This document shows positions 45,536 to 54,721 of a DNA stretch of 64,000 nt, one piece after another. Source of the stretch: Succinatimonas sp. CAG:777 (lineage in GTDB: Bacteria > Pseudomonadota > Gammaproteobacteria > Enterobacterales > Succinivibrionaceae); assembly GCA_000431835.1 (NCBI GenBank), contig HF987925.1, positions 21,788-85,787 on the forward strand, written 5' to 3'. The notes beneath the pieces were generated by a model, which saw nothing but the letters and a program-made list of their open reading frames with translations, was not told the DNA's origin and did no database searches. Position numbers and translations under genes: made by a program. Position 1 is the stretch's first letter, and each line of letters opens with the position of its first letter.

Positions 45536-46406
45536 ACTTTACCTTAGGACCGTTTGAGATCTTGGAAAAATCAAACAGATCTTTGTCTAAAAGATGAGAA
45601 GGAACAACATTTCTGATTGCCTTAAAGACAATATCTGCTCTCTTTGGGAACTGTTTATCCCATGAGCGGATCATCTTATTCATATTGGCCCTCTGCTGAT
45701 CCTCACCCCAGCCGCACAATCCTTTTGGAAGAACTGGGTACTCTTTTATTTTAGAAATAGAAACTATATCTTTTTCTCTGCAGTAAATAAGAGGTCTGAT
45801 TACAGTCAAATCGTCCTTATCATTTCTTAAAATTGGAGGCATAGCCTTCATGATACCTGAATAAAACAGATTCAGGAAAAAAGTTGCAAGACAGTCATCC
45901 TTGTGATGACCTAAAGCCAGTTTATTAGCACCGATTTCACGGGCAAAAGAGTAAAGATAGCCCCTGCGCAGGCGTGAACACATTGAACAGTAAGGAATCC
46001 CTTCTCCCACCTTCTCTTTGCATAGTTCATAGACCGGCCTCTGGATAATATAATAAGGAAGTCCAACCTTTTTTAAATGATCTTCTAGCATATACTCAGG
46101 TGCATTAGGAAAGCCTGAGTCAATGTGAACTGGAATAATAGTAAAGTTAATTGGAGCAGATCTCTTTAATGAGAGTAAGACATCTAAAAGAAAATAGCTG
46201 TCCTTTCCACCAGACATACAAACTAAGATCTTGTCATTCTCTTCAATCATGCCATAGTCACCTATTGCATGACCAACTTTACGACGCAGTCTCTTAAAGA
46301 GTTTGTCTGCTTTATATTTTTCCTGTTTATCCTCAATATTGAAGTACGGACTTACATTACGTGCGTAAGCATCTGCCCTTTCTGTCAGATTATGATCGTT
46401 TTGCAT
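45534..46406 (-). CDS. ttcA: tRNA 2-thiocytidine synthetase TtcA
   Basis: 290 residues. PP-loop ATP motif SGGKDS (65-70), and the CxxC pair in YCSMCSRLRRG; a further Cys lies in LCGW. This iron-sulfur enzyme thiolates C32 of tRNAs. Lies 12 bp after uspE; TtcA and UspE are neighbours in other gammaproteobacteria as well. Confidence 0.93.
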   Translation of the reverse strand: MQNDHNLTERADAYARNVSPYFNIEDKQEKYKADKLFKRLRRKVGHAIGDYGMIEENDKILVCMSGGKDSYFLLDVLLSLKRSAPINFTIIPVHIDSGFPNAPEYMLEDHLKKVGLPYYIIQRPVYELCKEKVGEGIPYCSMCSRLRRGYLYSFAREIGANKLALGHHKDDCLATFFLNLFYSGIMKAMPPILRNDKDDLTVIRPLIYCREKDIVSISKIKEYPVLPKGLCGWGEDQQRANMNKMIRSWDKQFPKRADIVFKAIRNVVPSHLLDKDLFDFSKISNGPKVK

Positions 46407-46418
46407 AGTTATTATTTC

Positions 46419-47411
46419 TCAATAGCTTTTTGAAGGATTAGCTGTGGGTACGTTTCTGATTACAGCCTTTGGAGTGATTACAACCACATCACAGCTTAAA
46501 TTATCAGATACTCTCTCACAGATATTACCAATTAATGCTGAAGCAATACCCTTTCGAGCAGAGGTTCCGATAAATAAAGCAGTTGGGTTGAGTTTCTTGC
46601 ACTCATCATAAATCACATCATCAAGATTTCCTTCACAAATGTGGCAATCATTAGGAGCGATCTTGTGACGAGTTGCAAAAGATAGAGCCCTCTTGCAGCC
46701 TTCCTTTAGAGCATTGTCATATACGCTGTCAGGTGTATAGCCTGGAAGATCAACAGCTACAGGAGGAATAATAGGAGTAATTGCATTAATTAAAGCAATC
46801 TTACAACCAGTAAACAAAGATAATCTTTGAGCTTCTCTTAATAAACGCAGATTAGTAAGTCTTAACATTTCGTCATCAGGATCTGATAAATCCACTGCTA
46901 CAGCAATAGTTCCTGATGGTGTCCACAGATGATCTTTAGCAATACATACTGGAACTGCTGAATGACGCAGCATCTGCCAGTCTAATGGAGTTGAAATCAC
47001 TGAATCTAAAAGACCATGAATTTCAGCGGTTTTAATTAAGATATCGCAACAGTTCTCTTTGGCGATATCTACTAAGTCTTTACCAACTTCTCGTGAGAAA
47101 ATTACTTTAGTCTCAATCTTAACGCCCATAGCATTAACAGCTAAATAGGCTTTTAACCAACGTTCCTGCTTTTTTTTGTAAGCTTTTTCAAACTGAGTTT
47201 TATCCACTGCTAAAAAGCTAGTCAAATTCCATGGTTCCTGAGCTACAGGAAGAACAGCAATGATCTTTACATCATCGTGTCTTTGCTCTTTCTTATTATG
47301 AGCCATTGCATAATTATATAAAGCAATACCTCTTTCAAGAGCAGGCTGACGTAGCTGCTTTATTTCAATAACTACAAGAATATTGCGTAAATTTCCCATG
47401 GTCAGCTCCAA
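46419..47411 (-). CDS. uspE: Universal stress protein UspE-like
   Basis: 330 residues, two tandem Usp domains (about 5-160 and 165-320). The second domain retains the nucleotide-binding signature GTSARKGIASALIGNICERV; in the first the pattern is weaker. UspE contributes to stress survival and adhesion in E. coli. It is the middle of a minus-strand run between a lytic transglycosylase and ttcA. Confidence 0.88.
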   Translation of the reverse strand: MELTMGNLRNILVVIEIKQLRQPALERGIALYNYAMAHNKKEQRHDDVKIIAVLPVAQEPWNLTSFLAVDKTQFEKAYKKKQERWLKAYLAVNAMGVKIETKVIFSREVGKDLVDIAKENCCDILIKTAEIHGLLDSVISTPLDWQMLRHSAVPVCIAKDHLWTPSGTIAVAVDLSDPDDEMLRLTNLRLLREAQRLSLFTGCKIALINAITPIIPPVAVDLPGYTPDSVYDNALKEGCKRALSFATRHKIAPNDCHICEGNLDDVIYDECKKLNPTALFIGTSARKGIASALIGNICERVSDNLSCDVVVITPKAVIRNVPTANPSKSY

Positions 47412-47449
47412 TATTAAAAATCTTTATACGTCTTAGTCAGATCTGAAAA

Positions 47450-47998
47450 TTAGCGTTGAGAGCAATAGTTTTCAATCTTACGGTTTAGCTTGCGCCAAGA
47501 CGATTTTACTTTTCTAATATAACGATTATGAATTTCAGAATTTACTGAATAATGGTAGTGGTAATTACCCACACCACGCCAAATCTTACCATCAGCCTTT
47601 TCAATTTCACGTCTTAAAAGATAGCCCATCGCCCACATATTGTGGCAAGGCTTACTTTTAATATCACTTTTGGTAAGCTCAAACTGTCTTAATTCTTTTA
47701 AACGCACATCGTTGATCTGAGCAGGACCACAGTCCTGAGTACCATTTTTATTGGTCTTACATGTACCGTTAATAGGACCACGCTCTACATCTAACATGGC
47801 ATACATCAGTTCCTCAGGGAGATTAAACTGATAAGCTGTCCAGGCAATACATTTTCTTAAATCTTTGTATTTGCTCATGGGACCTGTGCTATAGGCTACA
47901 TCTCTCCAGTGTTTTGCCTGTCCATGACATTGCATCTGAGTTGCATTAACAGATAATGGCAAAATCAAGAATAAAGAGATAATTAAAGACTTAAACAT
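47450..47998 (-). CDS. Exported lytic transglycosylase-like protein (VirB1/SLT type)
   Basis: 182 residues from the ATG at 47998, where a signal peptide begins directly (MFKSLIISLF, cut after VNA). A start at 48052 would place 18 residues before it. The SLT fold is seen in LMYAMLDVERG (catalytic Glu72), NGTQDCGPAQIN (84-96) and GNYHYH, with four or more Cys for disulfides. It cuts glycan strands of peptidoglycan. Small SLT proteins of this type often belong to secretion or conjugation machines, and the DotH-like gene lies just upstream. Confidence 0.8.
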   Translation of the reverse strand: MFKSLIISLFLILPLSVNATQMQCHGQAKHWRDVAYSTGPMSKYKDLRKCIAWTAYQFNLPEELMYAMLDVERGPINGTCKTNKNGTQDCGPAQINDVRLKELRQFELTKSDIKSKPCHNMWAMGYLLRREIEKADGKIWRGVGNYHYHYSVNSEIHNRYIRKVKSSWRKLNRKIENYCSQR

Positions 47999-48057
47999 TT
48001 TTATGTACTTACTTTTGTACTTTTGGTTCTCTAAATTTTTATCAGCAATCAATACTT

Positions 48058-48777
48058 TTACTTAGTTTCTTCTTGCTTAATAGCTCTTACAGCCTCTACA
48101 AGATTATTTTCAACTTCACTTAAATTGATACCGTCAAATTTTGCAACCTGCGCTTGAGGATTGGGTTTTGGTACCTCATGCACATTTGGGAAAACATACC
48201 CTTGTGTATTGGTATAGCTTTTTATTCTTACGGCATAGATCACAGTGTTAATTGGAGTACCATTGCGCTCAAGTTTTACAGGAGACAAAGTAAATACCAA
48301 AGGAGTGTCATAGTTCTCTAATGACACAGCCATTTTGGTAGATACTGCACCTAACCCCTGTTTAATCAAAAGTTCTGATGGTGATGCTGTGACCTCTGCT
48401 GAGAAACCCTGGTTTTCACATCGAACAGAAGCGATATTCCAAGGAATACCTTCAAGATCATAAAATCTTACAATAGCTCCACCATAGTCTGGCACACCTA
48501 CTGTAGCCTCTGGAGTATATATTGATGCAATTCTTACAATGCCTGCAGAATCATCTCCTGGTACGAAAGGAGCAGATTCAATCTCAACATTTTCCGTAAA
48601 AGGTACATAGGCACTGTTATCTTGAGTGCGATCTTCATTTAACTGTTCTAATGTTCTAAATTTAGTAAGAGTATCTGGTAACTCAGGAGGAGGAGCTGGC
48701 AAAGTAATGCCTATAGACATCGCAGAATACAACGATGCTAGCAACACTGCTGATTTAGTTACTTTAAACAACTTCAT
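48058..48777 (-). CDS. DotH/IcmK-like protein, short form
   Basis: 239 residues with a signal peptide (about 8-24). A central block, AIVRFYDLEGIPWNIA (101-116), then F-x-A-E-V and LLIKQ...KMAVSLENYDTPLVFTLSP (136-166), matches the N-terminal part of DotH/IcmK/TraN, the outer-membrane ring component of type IVB secretion and IncI conjugation. The second domain of DotH (another 100 or so residues) is absent. No DotC, DotG or DotA genes lie nearby. It may be a remnant, or a core-domain protein recruited elsewhere. Confidence 0.65.
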   Translation of the reverse strand: MKLFKVTKSAVLLASLYSAMSIGITLPAPPPELPDTLTKFRTLEQLNEDRTQDNSAYVPFTENVEIESAPFVPGDDSAGIVRIASIYTPEATVGVPDYGGAIVRFYDLEGIPWNIASVRCENQGFSAEVTASPSELLIKQGLGAVSTKMAVSLENYDTPLVFTLSPVKLERNGTPINTVIYAVRIKSYTNTQGYVFPNVHEVPKPNPQAQVAKFDGINLSEVENNLVEAVRAIKQEETK

Positions 48778-48883
48778 ACCAACACTACTTTACAAATTGG
48801 TAAATAAAACCTAAAACATGAATTACACTTAACAAGCTAAAGCTATATTCAAACTAGTATTGTACTCATTACAATACAAAAAA

Positions 48884-49432
48884 TCACTTTTTCTTAACTT
48901 TTGAGACTAATCTTTCTAGCTGCTTGCAACCATCTTCATTTTTAAGATTGCAAGAATACTGATACATCACAGCAGCTTTTTCTAAATTCTGCTCTGTACC
49001 ATCGCCAAGTTCGAACATAAAGCCCAAGTTTCTGCAAGCTTCTGATACATTGGCACTGCAAGCTTTTTTATAATATGAAAAAGCAGTCTTTGAGTTCAGT
49101 TCTACCCCATCGCCAACCACATAGCGATTGGCTAATCTCATACAGTCTGTACCTGAATTTAAAGAGCAGGCTTTATCAAAATAGGCTAAGGCCTGAGAAT
49201 TACTTTGAGTAACACCAATGCCGTTTTGAAATAAAACAGCAGCCTTTGAACACTCTTTAGCATCTTTGGCTAAGCATTTTACGATATGGGATTTAATCGC
49301 ATCGTTTAAAGATGATGCTTTTTCATTTGTCTTAGCAGGAGAATTCTCGAGAGCACTTACTGAAAAAGAAAAGTTCATTACTGCAAGTAAAGCTACAACA
49401 GCTACTTTTAACTTTTGATTGAAATTATTCAT
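48884..49432 (-). CDS. Exported Sel1-repeat protein B
   Basis: 182 residues with a signal peptide ending in VSA. About three SLR repeats (roughly 36-175) with cysteines seven apart on paired helices (KACSLNSGTDC, KACSANVSEAC), the pattern of disulfide-locked Hcp-type proteins. It acts in the periplasm or outside the cell, probably binding partner proteins. It is 19 bp downstream of a paralogue. Confidence 0.85.
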   Translation of the reverse strand: MNNFNQKLKVAVVALLAVMNFSFSVSALENSPAKTNEKASSLNDAIKSHIVKCLAKDAKECSKAAVLFQNGIGVTQSNSQALAYFDKACSLNSGTDCMRLANRYVVGDGVELNSKTAFSYYKKACSANVSEACRNLGFMFELGDGTEQNLEKAAVMYQYSCNLKNEDGCKQLERLVSKVKKK

Positions 49433-49451
49433 ATACCGTATCCTTTTTTTC

Positions 49452-50063
49452 TTATTTAGTCTCTTTTTTTTGCTTTTCTTCTAAGAACTTTGCGTTTTTA
49501 CAGCCCTCTTCATTACCTAAAGCGCAGGACTTATCTAATAGTAATTTTGCTGTGGCATAATTTTTATTAACGCCAAAACCATCTTCGTAGAGTTTGCCTA
49601 AAAGAAGACAACCAAATCCTTCACCACCGTCACATGACTTTTTAAAATATGTAGCTGCATTATCTAAATTTCGTCTTACGCCAAGCCCTTTAGCATGCAT
49701 TGATCCCAAAACAGCGCAAGCATACATGTCACCACCTTCACAGGCTTTAGTTACATAGTAACTTGCCTGATTAGAGTTTGCCTTCACTCCTTTACCAGTA
49801 AGATAAACCTCGCCAAGTAATGAGCAGGCATCAACAACTCCACCTTCACAGGCTTTTTCCACTAGTTTTACACCTGAAAAAGAATCTTTTTCTACACCGT
49901 CTCCATCCATATAGAGAGTGCCTACGATATAGCAGTTTTCAAGATCACCTCCATTGCAACTTTTTTGTAAAGCAATTACATCATTGTCCTTTGCAAGCAC
50001 TGATACTGACAATGAACACAAGGTCATAGTTGTTGCTACTGCTAGAGCTAATTTTTTTATCAT
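49452..50063 (-). CDS. Exported Sel1-repeat protein A
   Basis: 203 residues with a signal peptide ending in VLA. Four or more SLR repeats with Cys pairs (KACEGGVVDAC, KACEGGDMYAC, KSCDGGEGFGC), like the secreted cysteine-rich Hcp proteins. Paralogue of the next gene. Upstream 224 bp are shared with the divergent pyrophosphatase promoter. Confidence 0.87.
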   Translation of the reverse strand: MIKKLALAVATTMTLCSLSVSVLAKDNDVIALQKSCNGGDLENCYIVGTLYMDGDGVEKDSFSGVKLVEKACEGGVVDACSLLGEVYLTGKGVKANSNQASYYVTKACEGGDMYACAVLGSMHAKGLGVRRNLDNAATYFKKSCDGGEGFGCLLLGKLYEDGFGVNKNYATAKLLLDKSCALGNEEGCKNAKFLEEKQKKETK

Positions 50064-50287
50064 TTATAAATCCGTCGCCTTTTATCAAGCCTAAATTATT
50101 TGCTTTATGCACTTTTACATAACTAAATTTGTTCATTATAGAGTAAAAGAAGATACAACCTCAAAAAAAGTGGTCACAATTTACATAAAAGGCGCTACTT
50201 TTAATGAAATTTTGGTGACTAGATGACGCTTTAATAGTAAAATATCAAGATTAAATTTTTCGTACCAAATATTTTGAGGAATTACAG

Positions 50288-51205
50288 ATGAGCGTTTTAG
50301 TTCTAGGACACAAGAATCCAGATACAGACTCAATTGTTGCAGCTCTTTCATATGCACATGTTTTAAAAGCTCGCGGTATTGATGCCGTTGCAGCGGCTCA
50401 AGGAGAGCCAGCTCCTGAGACTGAGTTCGTTTTAAAGAAATTCAATTTAAAGGCTCCTAAAGTTATCTCATCAGTTGCAGATGAGGAAGTTTATTTAGTT
50501 GACTACTCAGATCTTGCACAGGCTCCTGAAGATTTCTCAAAGGCAAAGCTTTTAGGTATCGTTGATCACCACAAATTAGGTGATGTAACCTCAGATACTC
50601 CATTAGAGTGCTGGATCCAACCTTACGGTTGCGCTAACACCATCGTTAAGATGGTAGCTGATTACTACAAAGTAGCAATTCCTGCTGATTTAGCTGGTGC
50701 TATGTTATGTGCTATCTTATCAGACACCGTATTATTCAAGAGTCCTACCTGCACTGAATTCGACAAGAAGGCTGCCGCTGAATTAGCAAAGATTGCTTCA
50801 GTTGCTGATACAGAGTCTTTAGGCATGGATATGTTCAAGGCTAAGTCAAATCTTGATGCTTCACCACGAGATTTAATTTTCCGTGACTTCAAAGACTTTG
50901 ATATGGGGGGCAAGAAGATTGGTATCGGTCAGTTAGAGTTAATCTCTTTATCAATGGTAACTCCAGAGTTAAAGAAGGCTTTACAGGATGAGTTAAATGC
51001 TGTTAAGGCTGAAGGCCGTCACAGCGCAATCCTAGTTCTAACTGACATCATGAAAGAAGGTTCAGAGTTATTACTTTCTTCAGATGATGAGAACAAAGTT
51101 ATCGAAGCGTTAGGTACCAAGAAAGCTGACGTAATGTGGATGCCTGGCGTAATGAGTCGTAAGAAGCAGGTTGTTCCACCTCTGCAGGGTGCTTTCAAGG
51201 CCTAA
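50288..51205 (+). CDS. ppaC: Manganese-dependent inorganic pyrophosphatase (family II)
   Basis: 305 residues. Both DHH-family metal sites are present: GHKNPDTDS (7-15) and VDHHKLGD (near 96), and a C-terminal SRKKQ that binds PPi. Hydrolyses PPi to phosphate. Preceded by a good GAGG ribosome-binding site. Family II enzymes are sporadic in gammaproteobacteria, where the soluble type I Ppa is the rule. Confidence 0.94.
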   Translation: MSVLVLGHKNPDTDSIVAALSYAHVLKARGIDAVAAAQGEPAPETEFVLKKFNLKAPKVISSVADEEVYLVDYSDLAQAPEDFSKAKLLGIVDHHKLGDVTSDTPLECWIQPYGCANTIVKMVADYYKVAIPADLAGAMLCAILSDTVLFKSPTCTEFDKKAAAELAKIASVADTESLGMDMFKAKSNLDASPRDLIFRDFKDFDMGGKKIGIGQLELISLSMVTPELKKALQDELNAVKAEGRHSAILVLTDIMKEGSELLLSSDDENKVIEALGTKKADVMWMPGVMSRKKQVVPPLQGAFKA

Positions 51206-51223
51206 TTACTTTATAAATTGCTA

Positions 51224-51249
51224 AAAAGCCAGGTTTTTACCTGGCTTTT
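51224..51249 (+). terminator. Intrinsic terminator of ppaC
   Basis: aaaagccagg / cctggctttt, 10-bp stem with a 6-nt loop, and a short T run contained in the stem end. Confidence 0.7.
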
Positions 51250-51282
51250 GGCTATCGAGAATTAAACCTATAAGAGAATTTA

Positions 51283-52608
51283 ATGCAGCAGAAAACTCCT
51301 AAAATTGGTCTAGTTTCCCTAGGCTGTGCCAAAAATCTTGTTGACTCTCAAAGATTAACCTCTGTACTTGTAGCAATGGGCTACAGAATCGAAAACGAAT
51401 ACAGCAAATGTGATGTAGTTGTTGTCAATACCTGCGGTTTTATCGGCCCGGCAGTCGAAGAATCCATGCAAGCTATCGGTGAAGCTCTAAACTATGCCCG
51501 TAAAGTTATTGTGACAGGTTGTCTGGGTGCTAGAGCTAAACTTGTAATGGACAGATATCCACAGGTTGCAGCTGTTTATGGACCAGGCATGAGAGCAACA
51601 GTTATACGCGGTATTGTTTCACTAGTAGGTAAACCTAGTGAAAGTGACCGACAGAATGTTGGTGCTTCAGGAATTCTGCTTACTCCTCCTCATTATGCAT
51701 ATCTTAAGATTGCAGAAGGCTGCAGACATCACTGCTCTTTCTGTATTATTCCTTCATTACGTGGACCGCTGCGTTCTAGACAAGTAGATTCTATTTTAAA
51801 AGAATCTGAAGACTTGGTTCGTCGAGGAGTAAAAGAGCTTTTAGTTATCGCACAAGACAGCTCTGACTACGGTATGGATCTTAAGAATAAGACTTCACTG
51901 TCATCACTTTTGCGTAAGTTAGGTCAGTTCAAACGATGGGTTAGAGTTCACTATGTCTACCCTTCAGATGAAGCTAATAAAGTTGTGGATTTAATGGCTG
52001 AAGGATTGGTATTACCTTATTTGGATGTACCATTTCAGCATGTAAATCCAACCATTCTTCGTTCCATGAAGCGTCCTGGCAATATCGATAAAACCTTGCG
52101 CCTTATTGAGAACTGGCGTTCTGTCTGTCCTGATATTGCTATCAGATCAACTTTTATCGCCGGTTTCCCTGGTGAGACTGAATCTCAGTTTAACGAGCTC
52201 TTAGATTTCATTAAAGAAGCTAAATTAGACCGTGTAGGCTGTTTCCCATATTCTGATGTTGATGGCGCTGCAGCTAACTATTACTTAAATCCTGTTGATG
52301 AGGAATTAAGAGAGCATAGAGCTGCTATACTGATGGAGACTCAGGCAAAAATCTCTTATGAGAAACTCGAAAATAGAGTTGGCAAAGAGTATCAGGTTTT
52401 AATTGACTACGTATCTGATGATGGCCTAGCAGTTGGTCGTTCAAAGTACGAATCTCCTGATATTGATGGAGTAATTTCAATTCCAAACACCAAAGGTATT
52501 GAAGTAGGCGATCTTGTAAAAGCAAAGATTGTCTCTCATGATGAACACGATATGGAAGCAGAGCTAGTCTCAAAGACAGATGGCGCTATTTCCTTTATTA
52601 AGAATTAA
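51283..52608 (+). CDS. rimO: Ribosomal protein S12 methylthiotransferase RimO
   Basis: 441 residues. N-terminal UPF0004 domain with three cluster Cys (C15, C51 in NTCGFIGP, and C80), radical SAM CxxxCxxC in CRHHCSFC, and a C-terminal TRAM domain. Methylthiolates Asp88 of S12. The S-adenosyl and Fe-S motifs distinguish it from MiaB by the GFIGPAVEES signature. Confidence 0.93.
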   Translation: MQQKTPKIGLVSLGCAKNLVDSQRLTSVLVAMGYRIENEYSKCDVVVVNTCGFIGPAVEESMQAIGEALNYARKVIVTGCLGARAKLVMDRYPQVAAVYGPGMRATVIRGIVSLVGKPSESDRQNVGASGILLTPPHYAYLKIAEGCRHHCSFCIIPSLRGPLRSRQVDSILKESEDLVRRGVKELLVIAQDSSDYGMDLKNKTSLSSLLRKLGQFKRWVRVHYVYPSDEANKVVDLMAEGLVLPYLDVPFQHVNPTILRSMKRPGNIDKTLRLIENWRSVCPDIAIRSTFIAGFPGETESQFNELLDFIKEAKLDRVGCFPYSDVDGAAANYYLNPVDEELREHRAAILMETQAKISYEKLENRVGKEYQVLIDYVSDDGLAVGRSKYESPDIDGVISIPNTKGIEVGDLVKAKIVSHDEHDMEAELVSKTDGAISFIKN

Positions 52609-52631
52609 AGAAAGTCATTTAAGAGGTACAA

Positions 52632-53234
52632 ATGATGAGTCACTACAGACCTTTTGCCCCATTAGTTGAACGTATTAAACAAGATGGCAAGTGCCTAGAA
52701 GGCGGTATTCTGAAAGTTGACAGTTTTATCAACCATCAGATCGACCCTACACTGTTGCAGTCAATGTCTATTGAGTTTGTTCGCAGATTTGCAAACAAAG
52801 ATATCAATAAGATCTTAACCATCGAAGCTTCAGGTATTGCCCCTGCTATCATGGTAGGTTTCCTTTTAAACGTTCCTGTTGTATTTGCTAAAAAGAAGAA
52901 ACCTTCAACCATGGATAACATGTTAACCACTGAAGTTTTCTCTTTTACAAAGAACCGTGCATACACTGTATGTTGCTCAAAGGATTTCTTAGGTAAAGGC
53001 GATAAGGTACTTTTTATTGACGACTTCTTAGCTAACGGTAATGCAGCAAAAGGCATCATTGATCTAGTAAAGCAGGCTGGCGCTGAATTATCAGGCATGG
53101 GCTTTATCGTTGAAAAATCATTCCAGCACGGTGGTGATTTCTTAAGAGAAAGCGGCTATCAGGTTGAGTCATTAGCTATTATCGACAGCTTAGATGACTG
53201 CAAGATCACCTTTAAAGAGAAAGATAAAGAGTAA
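52632..53234 (+). CDS. xpt: Xanthine phosphoribosyltransferase (Xpt type)
   Basis: 200 residues. PRPP motif [15 protein letters not shown] near 130; the N-terminal [14 protein letters not shown] and [12 protein letters not shown] are typical of the Bacillus Xpt/ApT-related clade, not of the gammaproteobacterial Gpt. Salvages xanthine to XMP. Two Met codons are adjacent; the second (52635) is 8 bp from the AGAGG site, a slightly better start. A permease gene follows, so the pair likely forms a xanthine uptake and salvage unit. Confidence 0.88.
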   Translation: MMSHYRPFAPLVERIKQDGKCLEGGILKVDSFINHQIDPTLLQSMSIEFVRRFANKDINKILTIEASGIAPAIMVGFLLNVPVVFAKKKKPSTMDNMLTTEVFSFTKNRAYTVCCSKDFLGKGDKVLFIDDFLANGNAAKGIIDLVKQAGAELSGMGFIVEKSFQHGGDFLRESGYQVESLAIIDSLDDCKITFKEKDKE

Positions 53235-53287
53235 TCTTAAGAGCTCTTCTTAAACTAGGATTTTATAGATAAAAGAGATTAAACAAA

Positions 53288-54631
53288 ATGTCTGATAATA
53301 CAAAAGAAGCTCCTCTTACAGAACAAAAATCAGAGCTTATCTATAAGTTAGAAGACAGACCTCCTGTAAAAGAGGCTCTGTTTGCAGCTTTTCAGCATCT
53401 TTTGGCAATCTTTGTGGCAATTATTACACCTCCACTAATTATTGCTGGTGCTTTAAAGTTAGACTTAGAAACAACGAGTTATTTGATTTCAATGTCTTTA
53501 CTGGCTTCAGGTATCTCAACCTTTATTCAATGTAGAAGAGTAGGTCCTATAGGTTGTGGACTGCTTTGTATTCAGGGTACCTCATTCTCTTTTATCTCAC
53601 CTATCATTGGTGCCGGTTTAAACGGTGGACTTGCTGCAATTTTTGGAGCTGTAATTTCAGGCTCTGTGGTTGAGATGTTCATCAGTAGGATCTTACGTTA
53701 CACAAGAAAGATCATCACTCCTTTAGTATCAGGCATTGTAGTGACCTTGATTGGCTTGAGCTTAATTAAAGTTGGTGTGATTTCCTGTGGTGGTGGCTTT
53801 GGCGCAAAAGCTGATGGCACTTTTGGTTCGATGGAGAATTTAGGACTGGCAGCTTTAGTTATCATCAGTATCTTAATCTTTAACAGAAGTTCAAACAGAT
53901 ACTTAAGAATGAGCTCTATTGTCCTAGGTCTTGTCATAGGATTTGTTATAGCTTATTTCTTAGGTAGAGTTGATTTTGCTCAAATCCAAAGCTACGGCGG
54001 ATTTAACATTCCATCACCATTTAAGTACGGCTTAGTCTTTGATCCAGCTGCTATCATCGGTTTAGGTGTGGTTTACCTTATCACCGCAATTGAAGCTTAT
54101 GGTGATATCACAGCAAACTCTTTGATTTCAGGTCAGCCAATTGAAGGCGAGAAGTTCCAAAAACGTTCTTCAGGCGGTATTTTAGCTGACGGTTTTAACT
54201 CTATGTTAGCAGGTTGCCTAAACTCCTTCCCTAACTCAATCTTTGCCCAAAACAACGGCATGATCCAGTTAACCGGTGTGGCATCTCGCTATGTAGGTTA
54301 CTTTATTGCTCTATTCTTAGTTGTACTAGGCATGTTCCCTGCTGTAGGTAAAATCTTTGCACTAATTCCAGATCCTGTTTTAGGAGGTGCTACCCTGTTA
54401 ATGTTCGGTACAGTGGCAGCTGCTGGTATCAGAATTATTTCAACCCAAAAGATGAACCGTAAAGCTATCTTAGTTATGGCATTAAGTTTCTCATTTGGTT
54501 TATCAGTTGAGCTTGTACCTGAAATCTTAAGTAAGTTCCCTCAGGAAATTTCTACTCTATTCTCATCAGGTATTACTACAGGTGGTATTGTAGCAATTCT
54601 GTCTAATATGCTCATTAGAATTAAGGAATAG
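53288..54631 (+). CDS. Nucleobase:cation symporter (xanthine/uracil permease family)
   Basis: 447 residues with about 12-14 hydrophobic segments of the NCS2/UraA fold, with the sequence ITAIEAYGDITA in helix 8 and FPNSIFAQNNGMIQLTGVASR in the conserved loop near helix 10. The companion xpt gene lies 53 bp upstream, as in the Bacillus xpt-pbuX operon, so xanthine is the best guess; uric acid or uracil are alternatives. Confidence 0.87.
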   Translation: MSDNTKEAPLTEQKSELIYKLEDRPPVKEALFAAFQHLLAIFVAIITPPLIIAGALKLDLETTSYLISMSLLASGISTFIQCRRVGPIGCGLLCIQGTSFSFISPIIGAGLNGGLAAIFGAVISGSVVEMFISRILRYTRKIITPLVSGIVVTLIGLSLIKVGVISCGGGFGAKADGTFGSMENLGLAALVIISILIFNRSSNRYLRMSSIVLGLVIGFVIAYFLGRVDFAQIQSYGGFNIPSPFKYGLVFDPAAIIGLGVVYLITAIEAYGDITANSLISGQPIEGEKFQKRSSGGILADGFNSMLAGCLNSFPNSIFAQNNGMIQLTGVASRYVGYFIALFLVVLGMFPAVGKIFALIPDPVLGGATLLMFGTVAAAGIRIISTQKMNRKAILVMALSFSFGLSVELVPEILSKFPQEISTLFSSGITTGGIVAILSNMLIRIKE

Positions 54632-54652
54632 CACTTCTCTTTGTATTCGTCT

Positions 54653-54674
54653 AACGGCACCAATAGGTGCCGTT
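54653..54674 (+). terminator. Terminator of the xpt-permease operon
   Basis: aacggcacc / ggtgccgtt, 9-bp GC-rich stem with tetraloop aata, followed by a weak T-rich stretch. Its mirror on the minus strand may stop the neighbouring unknown gene. Confidence 0.7.
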
Positions 54675-54696
54675 CTTATATTGATAGGTGTTAGTT

Positions 54697-54721
54697 AAAG
54701 TTAAGATTAAATCTTAACTTT
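54697..54721. terminator. Hairpin over the stop codon of the unknown minus-strand gene
   Basis: aaagttaagat / atcttaacttt, 11-bp stem with a 3-nt loop overlapping the stop codon of the gene ending at 54720. No T run follows. Confidence 0.4.
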
